55,105 nucleotides of DNA from Chloroflexota bacterium. GTDB lineage: Bacteria > Chloroflexota > UBA11872. Below are positions 8,201 through 15,970 of the stretch, in pieces. Under the pieces are notes generated by a model that saw only the letters and a program-made list of their open reading frames with translations, made no database searches and was not told where the DNA came from. The position numbers and the translations under genes are program-made. How positions within the stretch are numbered: position 1 is the first letter of the stretch; every line of letters starts with the position of its first letter. Location: NCBI GenBank assembly GCA_022824865.1, contig JAJDZD010000039.1, forward strand, positions 1 through 55,105, written 5' to 3'.

Positions 8201-8298
8201 TCACCTCCGGCGCTTCCGGGTGTAAAACCCTTCACACGGCTGGCCGACACAGGGCGAGTATAGGCACGCTACGGCGGACTCGGACGTACCATGCGTGG

Positions 8299-9027
8299 AT
8301 GCACGCGCTTGTATTGGCGGCGGGCTGGGCCACGCGGCTGGGATCCATTACCGGCGGCGGGCCGAAGCACTTGCTGCCCATTGGCTCACGCACGGTCATT
8401 GACTTCGTGGTGGACCGCCTCGGCGCGATCCCCGATGTCGAGCGGGTGACGGTCATAACCCACGACGTGTTCTTCCCGCTCTTCCTGGAGTGGGCCGCCG
8501 CGCGGCAGGGGCAACCGCCTGTGACCGTCATGAGCGACGGCACAAACTCGCTGGACACACGGCTCGGGGCCGTTGGGGACATGGCCTACTTCATACGCGA
8601 GTCGGGAATCGACGACGACCTGCTGGCCATCGCGGGTGACAACTTGTTCGACTTCGACCTTGCGCCGTTGGCACGGGCTGCACATAAGGACCTCGTCGTC
8701 GGGCTGTACGACGTAGGGTCGCTGGACCTCGCCACTCGCTACGGCGTGGTCGAAACTGATGACGAGGGCGTGGTGACCAACTTCGTCGAAAAGCCCGAGC
8801 GCCCCCGCAGCACGCTGGCGTCTGCCGCCATCTACGGCATCCCCCGCGCGCACCTCGGCACCGTACAAGCCTTCATGGACGGCGGCGGCGACCCGGACAA
8901 GTCCGGCGAACTGATCGCCTGGCTGCACACGCACGAACGGGTCTTGGGGCAGGTGTTCTCAGGACGCTGGATCGACATCGGCAGCCCTGACGAGTACGCG
9001 CGCGCCCAGGCCGAATTCGGCGGGTGA
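8299..9027 (+). CDS. Sugar-phosphate nucleotidyltransferase (NTP_transferase family)
   Basis: A 242-residue GT-A-like nucleotidyltransferase. MHALVLAAGWATRLGSITGG carries the nucleotide-binding loop, slightly off the usual G-G-x-G-T-R-L. PKHLLPIGSRTVIDF is the K-L-P motif, AGDNLFDFDL the metal-binding aspartate, and NFVEKPERPRS and WIDIGSPDEYARA close the fold. Relatives convert a sugar 1-phosphate and NTP to an NDP-sugar and pyrophosphate. ATG 8299 starts the domain exactly; another ATG 8 bp upstream (8291) is out of frame. A second family member lies at 49986-50720. The sugar is not determined. Confidence 0.82.
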   Translation: MHALVLAAGWATRLGSITGGGPKHLLPIGSRTVIDFVVDRLGAIPDVERVTVITHDVFFPLFLEWAAARQGQPPVTVMSDGTNSLDTRLGAVGDMAYFIRESGIDDDLLAIAGDNLFDFDLAPLARAAHKDLVVGLYDVGSLDLATRYGVVETDDEGVVTNFVEKPERPRSTLASAAIYGIPRAHLGTVQAFMDGGGDPDKSGELIAWLHTHERVLGQVFSGRWIDIGSPDEYARAQAEFGG

Positions 9028-9064
9028 CGCCAGCCCTGCCCGCAGCTAGAGGCTCCTCGGAATC

Positions 9065-9613
9065 ATGAGCGTCGTCCTGGCTCTTGCGCTCGGCATCTCC
9101 AGCGGGCTCAACCCCTACGTGACCGTGGCAATTACCTCCGTGGTCGCCGCCCGCTCCGACCTGCTCGCGCCGGCTCCCGCGTTCGCCTTCGTGGCCTCGA
9201 CCGGGATGTTTGTTGGCGCGCTGCTGCTGCTGCCCATCGACATTTTCGCGGACAAGTTCCCGGGCAGCGGCGGCCTCATGGACCGCGTGGGCTGGGTGCT
9301 GCGCCCCGTGGCCGGCGGGATGGTTGGCGGCGCGGCCATGGCCACGGGCGGCCCCGGCTTGATCCTGGGGGTTGCGCTGGGCGCCCTCGCGGCACTGGCC
9401 ACCCACGCCCTGCGACTGCGCACCCGCCGCCGCGTGCAGTGGCGCATGCTTGGCTTCGGCCGCATCGTCTTCGGCGCCTACGGCGACTTCGGCAGCGGCA
9501 TCGTCGCCATGATCGCGTTGCTCGTACCCCCGCTCGGTCTCGCCATCGCCGCCAGCGCGCTGATCGCCGCGCTGCTCGTGGACCGCCGCTGGGGCGGCGA
9601 CGAACCGGCCTAA
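9065..9613 (+). CDS. DUF4126 membrane protein
   Basis: 182 residues with about five hydrophobic helices. The opening ALALGISSGLNPYVTVAITS, the DKFPGSGGLMD loop, and glycine-rich VAGGMVGGAAM-type helices match the DUF4126 family of inner-membrane proteins of unknown function. ATG 9065 follows the nucleotidyltransferase by 37 bp, so the two are probably co-transcribed. The stop overlaps the end of the convergent pabB by 4 bp (9610-9613). No function is assigned. Confidence 0.75.
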   Translation: MSVVLALALGISSGLNPYVTVAITSVVAARSDLLAPAPAFAFVASTGMFVGALLLLPIDIFADKFPGSGGLMDRVGWVLRPVAGGMVGGAAMATGGPGLILGVALGALAALATHALRLRTRRRVQWRMLGFGRIVFGAYGDFGSGIVAMIALLVPPLGLAIAASALIAALLVDRRWGGDEPA

Positions 9614-11094
9614 GCGGTCGAGCCCTCCGAGACACCCAGCGCCCGCAGGACCCCGCGCGCCTTGTGCTGGGTTTCGGCGTACTCCAGGCCGGCTTCCGAC
9701 TCGGCAACGATCCCGGCACCGACGTGCAAGTGAGCAACGCCGTCCCGGAGTTGCACGGTGCGGATGGCCAAGTTAGCGGTCAGCCCGCCGTCGAAGCCCA
9801 GCGCGAAGACACTCCCACAGTAGGCGCCGCGACGCACCGGCTCGAGTTCGTCGATGATCTCGGAGGCGCGGATCTTCGGCGCGCCCGTAATCGAACCTCC
9901 CGGCCAACAGGCCTCGAGCAGCCTGGCGGCTGACTCGCCGGATCCCAGTTCGCCGCGCACTTCGGAGACCAACTGCCATACCGTCGGCAGCGCCTCGGTC
10001 TGCCAGAGTCCGGGCACGCTGATCGAGCCCGGGCGGCACACCCGACCGAAGTCGTTACGCAGTACGTCCACGATCATTACGTTCTCCGCCCGGTCCTTGG
10101 GACTGGCCCGCAACCGGGCCTCGGCGGCGGCGTCCAGGGCCGGAGTTCGGCCGCGCGGAGCGGTGCCCTTGATCGGTCGCGTTCGCGCCCGGCCACTCGG
10201 GTCCACACGCAGGAATAACTCCGGCGACGCGCTGGCCAGTTCGACGCCATCAGCTTCCAGGTAGGCGCCGAAGGGCGCGGGATGCGCTGCTGCCAGGTGC
10301 TGGAATAGCTCCAGCCCCGGCTCCGGCGCGTCGAACTCGATCCGCCGAGCCAGGTTCACCTGGTAGCAATCGCCGGCGGCGATATAGTCCTTCACCGCCG
10401 TCACCCAGCGCCCGAACCGGCGGCGGTCCGCGTTCGTGCGGGCGGTTCGCGGCGCGGGTGGTGGGGTCGACGTTTCGCGCACGCGCAGGCGTGACTGCAC
10501 CTGAGCGCAAAGGTCGTCAGGATCGCGACCGCCGAGCGACGTCGCGATGATCCAGCCGTCGCTGCTTTGGGCGTCGCGCGCCAGCACCCAGTCGTACACG
10601 CCAAACCACATCAGGTCGGTGGGCGGCGGTCCCGGGCAGCGGCCAGGCAGGTCTTCAAGCTCGTAAGCGGCGTCGTAGGCGATGTAACCAATCGCCCCGC
10701 CACGGAATGGCGGGAGCGAGCCGCCTGCGGTTGACGCATCGTGTGGCACAACCTGGCCTAGCGCGGAGAATCCACTGCACGGCATCGGGCCCCGGACCTG
10801 CGAAGCCACGCCTTTGGCCGTCCAGCGCACGGTGTCGACCGGGTCGGCCGCCAGGTAGGACCAGCGGCCTTCGCCCGACGTGTCCGATCCGCCCTCAAGC
10901 ACAGCCAGGCCCGGGAGGTCTCGGAATCCGTCAGTCAACAAGCGCAGCGGCGGCAACTCGGCAAGTCGCAGCACGCGGCCTGCCCGTCCGTTCGTATGAA
11001 TACTGGGCACGATGTCACTGTCGCGTGCAGCGGGCAGAGAAACTTGTGACATGAACGGACGCCGCGAAACCGGGCGCGGAATGGGGCCGCTCAT
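9610..11094 (-). CDS. pabB: Aminodeoxychorismate synthase component I (PabB)
   Basis: A 494-residue chorismate-utilising enzyme that makes 4-amino-4-deoxychorismate for folate synthesis. The C-terminal half carries GDCYQVNLARRI, SASPELFLRV, RPIKGTAPRG, SPKDRAENVMIVDVLRNDFG, PTVWQLVSEVRGELG, GGSITGAPKIRASEIIDELE and HVGAGIVAESEAGLEYAETQ. The lysine in PIKGT is typical of PabB; anthranilate synthase (TrpE) has alanine there. No glutamine amidotransferase (PabA) is adjacent, so it must use a distant one or ammonia. The frame continues up to a parS palindrome at 11131-11148 whose ATGTTTCACGTG would encode MFHVKH. That is a DNA site, so ATG 11094 (or 11052) is preferred. Confidence 0.88.
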   Translation of the reverse strand: MSGPIPRPVSRRPFMSQVSLPAARDSDIVPSIHTNGRAGRVLRLAELPPLRLLTDGFRDLPGLAVLEGGSDTSGEGRWSYLAADPVDTVRWTAKGVASQVRGPMPCSGFSALGQVVPHDASTAGGSLPPFRGGAIGYIAYDAAYELEDLPGRCPGPPPTDLMWFGVYDWVLARDAQSSDGWIIATSLGGRDPDDLCAQVQSRLRVRETSTPPPAPRTARTNADRRRFGRWVTAVKDYIAAGDCYQVNLARRIEFDAPEPGLELFQHLAAAHPAPFGAYLEADGVELASASPELFLRVDPSGRARTRPIKGTAPRGRTPALDAAAEARLRASPKDRAENVMIVDVLRNDFGRVCRPGSISVPGLWQTEALPTVWQLVSEVRGELGSGESAARLLEACWPGGSITGAPKIRASEIIDELEPVRRGAYCGSVFALGFDGGLTANLAIRTVQLRDGVAHLHVGAGIVAESEAGLEYAETQHKARGVLRALGVSEGSTA

Positions 11095-11130
11095 CCTAGC
11101 GCCGCCCTGCGGACGCCGCCGATTCACCGA

Positions 11131-11148
11131 ATGTTTCACGTGAAACAT
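11131..11148. promoter_or_regulatory. parS: parS centromere site 1
   Basis: ATGTTTCACGTGAAACAT is an 18-bp perfect palindrome containing the canonical 16-bp parS sequence TGTTTCACGTGAAACA (11132-11147) bound by ParB/Spo0J in chromosome segregation. It sits between the divergent pabB and AIR-synthase-like genes, 18 bp before ATG 11166. An identical site is at 15527-15544. parS sites usually cluster near oriC. No parA, parB or dnaA is in the window. Confidence 0.93.
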
Positions 11149-11165
11149 CGGGCCGGGACAGCCCC

Positions 11166-12182
11166 ATGAGTCTGCCGACCGGCAAGCTGCCGCTGCCGCT
11201 GTTGCGCCGGGCGCTGCGTCGAGTCCCGTGCCACGACCCGGCGGTGCTGGTCGGCGCGGAACCCGGCGAGGACGCCGCCGTGATTGACGTTGGCGGTCCT
11301 GAACTCCTGGTCGCCGCCGCCGACCCGATCACCTTCGCGGCCGCCGACATCGGAACCTATCTGCTGGCGGTCAATGGCAACGACCTGGCCGTGATGGGCG
11401 CCGAACCACGCTGGCTGCTGGCTACCGTTTTGGCCCCGGCGGGGACCACGGCCGGTCAGATCCAGGCCTTGCTGGCTGATGTGGCCGAGGCCTGTTCCGC
11501 GGCCGGCGTGGCCCTGGTGGGTGGGCACACCGAGATCACCGACAGCGTGACCTCGCCGATTGTCGCGGGAACACTGCTCGGCACCGTCGAGCGCGACACA
11601 CTCATCCGCACCTCCGGCGCGCGCCCGGGCGACGCCCTGTTGCTGGTCGGCGACATCGCAATCGAGGGAACCGCCATCCTCGCCGGCGACCACGCGAATG
11701 CGCTGCGGCGTGACGGCGTCAGCGAGGCCGACATCCGGACCGGCGCCGCACGGCTCGAGACGCCGGGCATCTCCGTACGTCCGGCGGCCGCCGTACTGCG
11801 GGGCGTAGCTGACGTCCATGCCATGCACGACCCCACGGAGGGAGGGCTGACCAGCGCGCTGCACGAAGTGGCCGAGGCGGCCGAGGTCGGTCTCGTGGTC
11901 AATCGGGACGCGGTGCCTATGCTGCCGGAGTGCCGGCGAATCTGTGCGGCGCTGGGGCTCGATCCCTACGCGCTGCTGGCCTCCGGCGCCCTGCTGGCCA
12001 GCATGCCGGCCAGTCAGGCGTCCGCGGCGCTGACGGCCCTTCGAACAGCCGGCTCGACGGCCGCCGTCATCGGCGAAGTCACCGCAGCAGCCGAAGGCAG
12101 GCGCTGGACGGCCGGCGGCCGCGTAGTCCCCATCCCCGCGGTCGAGCGCGACGAATTGGCGCGATACCTGGAATCGGCCTGA
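11166..12182 (+). CDS. AIR synthase-related (HypE/ThiL-like) ATP-dependent protein
   Basis: A 338-residue protein of the PurM/AIR synthase superfamily. GEDAAVIDVGG near 36-46, NGNDLAVMGAEPRWLLATVL near 74-93, VGGHTEITDSV near 119-129, GDALLLVGDIAIEGTAILAG near 154-173 and HDPTEGGLTSALHEVAEAAE near 221-240 are the conserved ATP and metal-binding elements, in the order seen in HypE. HypE needs a C-terminal PRxC cysteine for cyanide-ligand synthesis. This protein ends RYLESA with no such tail, and no hydrogenase genes are present. I therefore call it HypE-like, substrate unknown. Confidence 0.75.
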   Translation: MSLPTGKLPLPLLRRALRRVPCHDPAVLVGAEPGEDAAVIDVGGPELLVAAADPITFAAADIGTYLLAVNGNDLAVMGAEPRWLLATVLAPAGTTAGQIQALLADVAEACSAAGVALVGGHTEITDSVTSPIVAGTLLGTVERDTLIRTSGARPGDALLLVGDIAIEGTAILAGDHANALRRDGVSEADIRTGAARLETPGISVRPAAAVLRGVADVHAMHDPTEGGLTSALHEVAEAAEVGLVVNRDAVPMLPECRRICAALGLDPYALLASGALLASMPASQASAALTALRTAGSTAAVIGEVTAAAEGRRWTAGGRVVPIPAVERDELARYLESA

Positions 12183-12226
12183 CGCGCCGGTACCATTCAC
12201 CAGTCCGACACCGCGCTGGCGCCGCT

Positions 12227-13276
12227 TTGCCCAACTTAGAGATCGACTTACGTAGCGACACGTTGACCACTCCTACGCCAGCGATGCGCCGAGCCATGGC
12301 GGAGGCGGAGGTCGGCGACGACGTCTTTGGCGAGGACCCCACCGTGCGCTCGCTCGAAGAGCGCAGCGCCGAGATGTGCGGCATGGACGCCGGACTGCTC
12401 GTAGCCAGCGGCACCCAGGGCAACCTTTGTTCGCTTCTGACCCACTGCCGTCCGCGGCAGGAAGTCATCGCGGAACGTGGCTGCCACGTGGTCACCTGGG
12501 AGGTCGGCGGCTGGGCCTCTTTGGTCGGGGTCACCATGGCCGCGGTCGATGCGCCCAACGGCATCCTGACGTCCGATCTGATTCGCGGCGCGGTCAAGGC
12601 CCCGAACGTCCACCTGGTGGACACGCACCTGGTCTGGATTGAGAACACCCACAACACGGCGGGCGGCACCTGCACGCCGCCGGAGCGCATGGCTGAACTG
12701 GTTCAGACGGCCCATGAGCTTGGTCTGCGGGTGCATGTGGACGGGGCCCGCATCTTCAACGCGGCGGCCGCGCTGGAGTGCTCGGTGGCCGACCTGATGC
12801 AAGGCGCCGACAGCGTGCAGTTCTGCCTGTCCAAGGGCCTGGGCGCGCCGGTTGGATCCTTGCTATTGGGATCGCATGACTACATCCACGAAGCGCGGCG
12901 CGTCCGCAAGATGGTTGGCGGCGGGATGCGGCAGGCCGGCGTCCTGGCCGCGGCCGGGCACGTGGCGCTGGACGAGATTCCCCAGCGACTCCCGCAGGAT
13001 CACGCCAACGCGCGCCTGCTGGCCGAGCTGTTGAGCGACACCCCCGGCCTGACGGTGGACCCCGACGCCGTGGCGACCAACCTGGTCTTCTTCGACATCG
13101 CACCCGAGCTGGGCCTTCCGACAGAGTTCGAGGCCCGGCTGGACGCGGCGGGCGTGCGAGTCGTCGGGTTCAACGAAACCGGCCGCTGCCGCGCGGTGAC
13201 GTATCACCAGGTTTCCACGGACGACATCCAGCGGGCGGCCGAGATCATTCACGACTGCGCCGCCGCCGGCGGCTGA
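12227..13276 (+). CDS. Low-specificity L-threonine aldolase (beta-eliminating lyase family)
   Basis: A 349-residue fold-type I PLP enzyme that cleaves L-threonine or allo-threonine to glycine and acetaldehyde. LEIDLRSDTLTTPTPAMRRA near the start, GDDVFGEDPTVRSLE, VASGTQGNLCSLL, WIENTHNTAGGTC, VHVDGARIFNAAAAL and the PLP-lysine segment CLSKGLGAPVGSLL are all present. No ATG or GTG precedes the domain at a sensible distance. TTG 12227 gives the family-typical N-terminus. The larger open frame from 11930 is shadow of the previous gene. It lies 44 bp after the AIR-synthase-like gene and 1 bp before the next gene. Confidence 0.85.
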   Translation: MPNLEIDLRSDTLTTPTPAMRRAMAEAEVGDDVFGEDPTVRSLEERSAEMCGMDAGLLVASGTQGNLCSLLTHCRPRQEVIAERGCHVVTWEVGGWASLVGVTMAAVDAPNGILTSDLIRGAVKAPNVHLVDTHLVWIENTHNTAGGTCTPPERMAELVQTAHELGLRVHVDGARIFNAAAALECSVADLMQGADSVQFCLSKGLGAPVGSLLLGSHDYIHEARRVRKMVGGGMRQAGVLAAAGHVALDEIPQRLPQDHANARLLAELLSDTPGLTVDPDAVATNLVFFDIAPELGLPTEFEARLDAAGVRVVGFNETGRCRAVTYHQVSTDDIQRAAEIIHDCAAAGG

Positions 13277-13277
13277 C

Positions 13278-14315
13278 ATGCGCGTCCTGGTCACCGGCGC
13301 GACCGGGAATCTCGGGCCCTTTGTGATCCAGGCGCTGCGCCACGACGGCCACCAGGTTCGCGCCCTGGTCCGCGAGTCCAGCGACCGCTCTTGGCTCAAC
13401 GCCAACCGGGTGGAGACCGCCGAAGGCGACATCCTGAAGCCGGAAACGTTGGGCGCGGCGGTGGACGGCATGGCCGCCGTGATCCACCTGGCCGGCCTGC
13501 ACGACTCCTGGGCCCCACGCGCGCAGGACTTCTTCGAGGCCAACGTGGACGGCGCCTGCAACGTGCGGGACGCCGCCCGAGCGGCCGGAACCCATCGCCT
13601 GGTATTCGTCAGCAGCGGATCCACCATCGGCGAAGAGGAAGGCGAGGTTGGGACCGAGACCACCGAGCGGCGGGACTACGCGCTCAGCGATTACGAACGC
13701 TCCAAGGTCGAGGCCGAGGCCGCGCTGCTTGAGGACGGGTCGCCGCTTGATGTCGTGGTCGTCAACCCGGGGACCGTCTATGGTCCCGGCGACGCCTCGG
13801 GTACGGGCCAGGCGCTGATTGGCGCGTTGAGCGGCCGCCTGGGCGTTTCGGTGGACGAGCCCGTGGCCTGGGTGTACGTCAAGGACGTGGCGCGCGGAAT
13901 CGCACTGGCCCTGGTGCGTGGGCGGCCCGGCGAGCGCTACATCCTGGCCAGCCACAACCTGTCGCGACTCGCCTTTCTGCAGCGGGCTGTGGAACTGGCC
14001 GATCTCGACTACCAGATCAAACCGGCCTCGCCCCTGGCCTGGCAAGCCTTCGGCCTGATCTACAGCCTGCCGGCCTGGATCAAGCGCCAGCGCCCGGTAA
14101 TCTCGCGCGCCGCCGTGCAAATTGCGCTACATGGCAGCCAGCTCGATGGGTCGAAAGCCGAGCGCGAACTCGGCCTCACGTACACCGCGCTTGACGATGG
14201 CCTCAACACCACCCTCGACTGGCTGCACGAGGCCGAACTGGTGGACCTCCCCGAGGAAGACGACGACGAACCGACTCAAAAGGAGCCGTCCGATGGCGAT
14301 ACCCAGCGAGGCTGA
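13278..14315 (+). CDS. NAD(P)-dependent epimerase/dehydratase, extended SDR
   Basis: A 345-residue extended short-chain dehydrogenase. It has VTGATGNLGPFVIQAL (Gly-x2-Gly-x2-Gly dinucleotide site at the N-terminus), VIHLAGLHD, FVSSGSTIGEE, the catalytic YERSK, and NPGTVYGPGDASGTGQAL. The pattern is close to dihydroflavonol 4-reductase-like SDRs acting on hydroxy-ketones or terpenoid-like substrates; the substrate is not shown. The acidic C-terminal tail (EEDDDEPTQKEPSDGD) is unusual. ATG 13278 is 1 bp after the aldolase stop. Its last 23 bp overlap the methyltransferase start, so the genes are translationally coupled. Confidence 0.82.
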   Translation: MRVLVTGATGNLGPFVIQALRHDGHQVRALVRESSDRSWLNANRVETAEGDILKPETLGAAVDGMAAVIHLAGLHDSWAPRAQDFFEANVDGACNVRDAARAAGTHRLVFVSSGSTIGEEEGEVGTETTERRDYALSDYERSKVEAEAALLEDGSPLDVVVVNPGTVYGPGDASGTGQALIGALSGRLGVSVDEPVAWVYVKDVARGIALALVRGRPGERYILASHNLSRLAFLQRAVELADLDYQIKPASPLAWQAFGLIYSLPAWIKRQRPVISRAAVQIALHGSQLDGSKAERELGLTYTALDDGLNTTLDWLHEAELVDLPEEDDDEPTQKEPSDGDTQRG

Positions 14316-15012
14316 GGTCGAAGCCGACACCAGGGACTACTACCGGGCGCGCGCGCCGGAGTTCGAGCAGTGGATCCTGCGCGAGGGCCGCTACGCGCAC
14401 GGTCCCGAGGCCGACGCTTCGTGGCATCGGGAAATGGCCAAGTTGCAACAGTTCGTCGGGTCGCTGACCGACGCCAGCGTCTTCGAAGTGGCGTCAGGCA
14501 CCGGCTGGTGGACGCGCCTCCTGGCCGTGCGCAATCGCGTGATCGCCTCCGACTACGCACCTGAGATGCTCGACGAGGCACGGCAGCGAGACGAGGATCA
14601 TCTGCCGCTTGGCCGCTGCCGGGCCGACGCCTACCGGTTGCCCGCCGGCGATGACTCCGTGGATGCCTGCATGTTCGGGTTCTGGCTAAGCCACGTGCCC
14701 ATCGCGCGCTCCGCGGAGTTCATCCGCGAGGCGGCGCGCATCGTACGGCCGGGTGGGCAGATCGTGCTGGTGGACTCGAAGCAGGCGGAACACTCCGGCG
14801 CGTCCGACCAGTTTGTGAAGGGCGACCGCGTGCAACGGCAGCACCGGCGCCTGAACGACGGCCGAGAATTCACGATCTGGAAGATTTACTGGTCGTCCGA
14901 CGAGCTGCACTCCCTGCTGGGCCTCGTCTGCACCGAGGTCGAAGTCATCCAGACCGACCACTTCTTCATCGGCGCCCGTGGCCGGGTCAAGGCTCCGGCC
15001 TCGGAGGACTGA
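14293..15012 (+). CDS. Class I SAM-dependent methyltransferase
   Basis: A 239-residue protein with DYYRARAPEFEQWI at the N-terminus, motif I VFEVASGTGWWTRLLA, strand 2 ASDYAPEMLDEAR, DSVDACMFGFWLSHVP and RPGGQIVLVDSK. This arrangement is usual for Methyltransf_11/25 enzymes. The frame is open further upstream, but AGGAG at 14281-14285 precedes ATG 14293 at a good distance, which fixes the start inside the end of the SDR gene. The methyl acceptor is unknown. Confidence 0.82.
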   Translation: MAIPSEAEVEADTRDYYRARAPEFEQWILREGRYAHGPEADASWHREMAKLQQFVGSLTDASVFEVASGTGWWTRLLAVRNRVIASDYAPEMLDEARQRDEDHLPLGRCRADAYRLPAGDDSVDACMFGFWLSHVPIARSAEFIREAARIVRPGGQIVLVDSKQAEHSGASDQFVKGDRVQRQHRRLNDGREFTIWKIYWSSDELHSLLGLVCTEVEVIQTDHFFIGARGRVKAPASED

Positions 15013-15044
15013 GCCTTCAAGGCGTATCCAGCCGACGAGGGGGC

Positions 15045-15248
15045 TTAGACGGAGCTCGAGTTTGGTCCGCCGAGCCGCCTCTCGATGCGAGCCAGGCGCT
15101 CGCAGAGTGCGTCCATTCGGCTCGAAAGCGAGCGGATCTCCGCTCGCACATCGCGCCACAGCACCACGTTCAATCCCCCGAGCCCCAGCAACACGACAAG
15201 CGCCGCCCCGATGACGGCGGCCAGAATCAGGACCGCATCCCCGCTCAC
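15045..15248 (-). CDS. Small membrane protein with coiled-coil tail
   Basis: 67 residues: a transmembrane helix at about 4-30 (VLILAAVIGAALVVLLGLGG) and then a heptad-like amphipathic stretch (IRSLSSRMDALCERLARIER). It is not a recognised enzyme. It resembles the 70-residue protein at 48117-48329 in size, helix and tail, and is next to the similar-sized 15299-15466 protein. Such anchored coiled coils often oligomerise. Real coding status rests on this shared architecture. Confidence 0.5.
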   Translation of the reverse strand: MSGDAVLILAAVIGAALVVLLGLGGLNVVLWRDVRAEIRSLSSRMDALCERLARIERRLGGPNSSSV

Positions 15249-15298
15249 TGTGGCTCTCGCTTAATCCTTGAGCGCATGGTGATTCCGGACTCCCCCGG

Positions 15299-15466
15299 CT
15301 AAGAAAGCAGCTGAATCATCAGATTCGCGGCGGAGAGGAATACCGAGACCACGACGGTCAGAAGCAGCCCCATGATCCAGACTTTGAGGTTCGCGACATC
15401 GGCCTTGGTTGCCAGATGCTCGAATCCGCCCTCGAGCCGGCTCACACGCTCTTCAATCGTGGCCAT
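15299..15466 (-). CDS. 55-residue protein with N-terminal coiled coil and C-terminal membrane helix
   Basis: Reading the minus strand from ATG 15466 gives MATIEERVSRLEGGFEHLAT, then KADVANLKVWIMGLLLTVVV and a hydrophobic end, with a stop at 15299-15301. AAGGAGG lies 5 bp before the ATG, the clearest ribosome site in this neighbourhood. ERV-RLEG-EHLATKAD is typical of small XhlA/CCDC90-like tail-anchored coiled-coil proteins. The reversed order (coil then helix) differs from the 15045-15248 protein just downstream. It lies 60 bp from a parS site. Confidence 0.7.
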   Translation of the reverse strand: MATIEERVSRLEGGFEHLATKADVANLKVWIMGLLLTVVVSVFLSAANLMIQLLS

Positions 15467-15526
15467 GGTCCCTCCTTCCCACGGGTCATGTCCGTGGGCG
15501 CCTGCACCCAGTCAGGAGACAGGCAG

Positions 15527-15544
15527 ATGTTTCACGTGAAACAT
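15527..15544. promoter_or_regulatory. parS: parS centromere site 2
   Basis: A second exact ATGTTTCACGTGAAACAT palindrome, identical over 18 bp to site 1 at 11131-11148, in the 121-bp gap between the 55-residue membrane protein and the pterin dehydratase. Two exact copies within 4.4 kb cannot be chance for a 16-bp sequence and make ParB loading here very likely. Confidence 0.93.
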
Positions 15545-15587
15545 TGGGCTCTGACCGCCCGCAGAGGCACCTGTATCTCGCTTCAGC

Positions 15588-15872
15588 TTACGACCCCGCC
15601 AGCCGTTCGATTTCGTCCAGCAGGGCGAAGTCCTTTTCGGTTACGCCGCCTTCGCTGTGGGTGGAGAGCGTGAAGGTGATGCGCCGGTAGTTGATGAACA
15701 TGTCGGGGTGGTGGTCGGCGGCCTCGGCTTCGGGCGCCACGGCGTTGACCAGGCTCACCACGGCCATGAAATCTTCCAGCTCGAACTTTTTGACCAGGGC
15801 GCCGCCCTCGCAGGTCCAGCCGGATCGCTCGGCCAATCGCGCCTGGATGTCGTCGTCCGCCAGTAGTGCCAT
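15588..15872 (-). CDS. 4a-hydroxytetrahydrobiopterin dehydratase (pterin carbinolamine dehydratase)
   Basis: A 94-residue protein of the PCD/DCoH family. The C-terminal half carries the family's histidine motif, EAADHHPDMFINYRRITFTL, followed by THSEGGVTEKDFALLDEIER. The fold dehydrates 4a-hydroxytetrahydropterins and can stabilise other proteins. The frame is open to 15968, but ATG 15872 gives the normal length and has GGGAG upstream. No aromatic amino-acid hydroxylase is visible nearby, so the source of its substrate is unclear. Confidence 0.9.
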   Translation of the reverse strand: MALLADDDIQARLAERSGWTCEGGALVKKFELEDFMAVVSLVNAVAPEAEAADHHPDMFINYRRITFTLSTHSEGGVTEKDFALLDEIERLAGS

Positions 15873-15970
15873 GAGAATCTCCCTATAGAGCGCCCCTATA
15901 ATCTGCGCCTCGTAGGCCCAACTTTCCACTCCCCGGCCCCGCGAGCCACCCACGACCGAGACGGACATTC

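Noticed and set aside
11095-11148. Upstream extension of pabB beginning MFHVKH
   Set aside because: The codons are the parS palindrome. The extension has no family similarity.
11166-12182. HypE hydrogenase maturation assignment
   Set aside because: The C-terminal cysteine motif is missing and no hydrogenase genes occur, so only a superfamily call is made.
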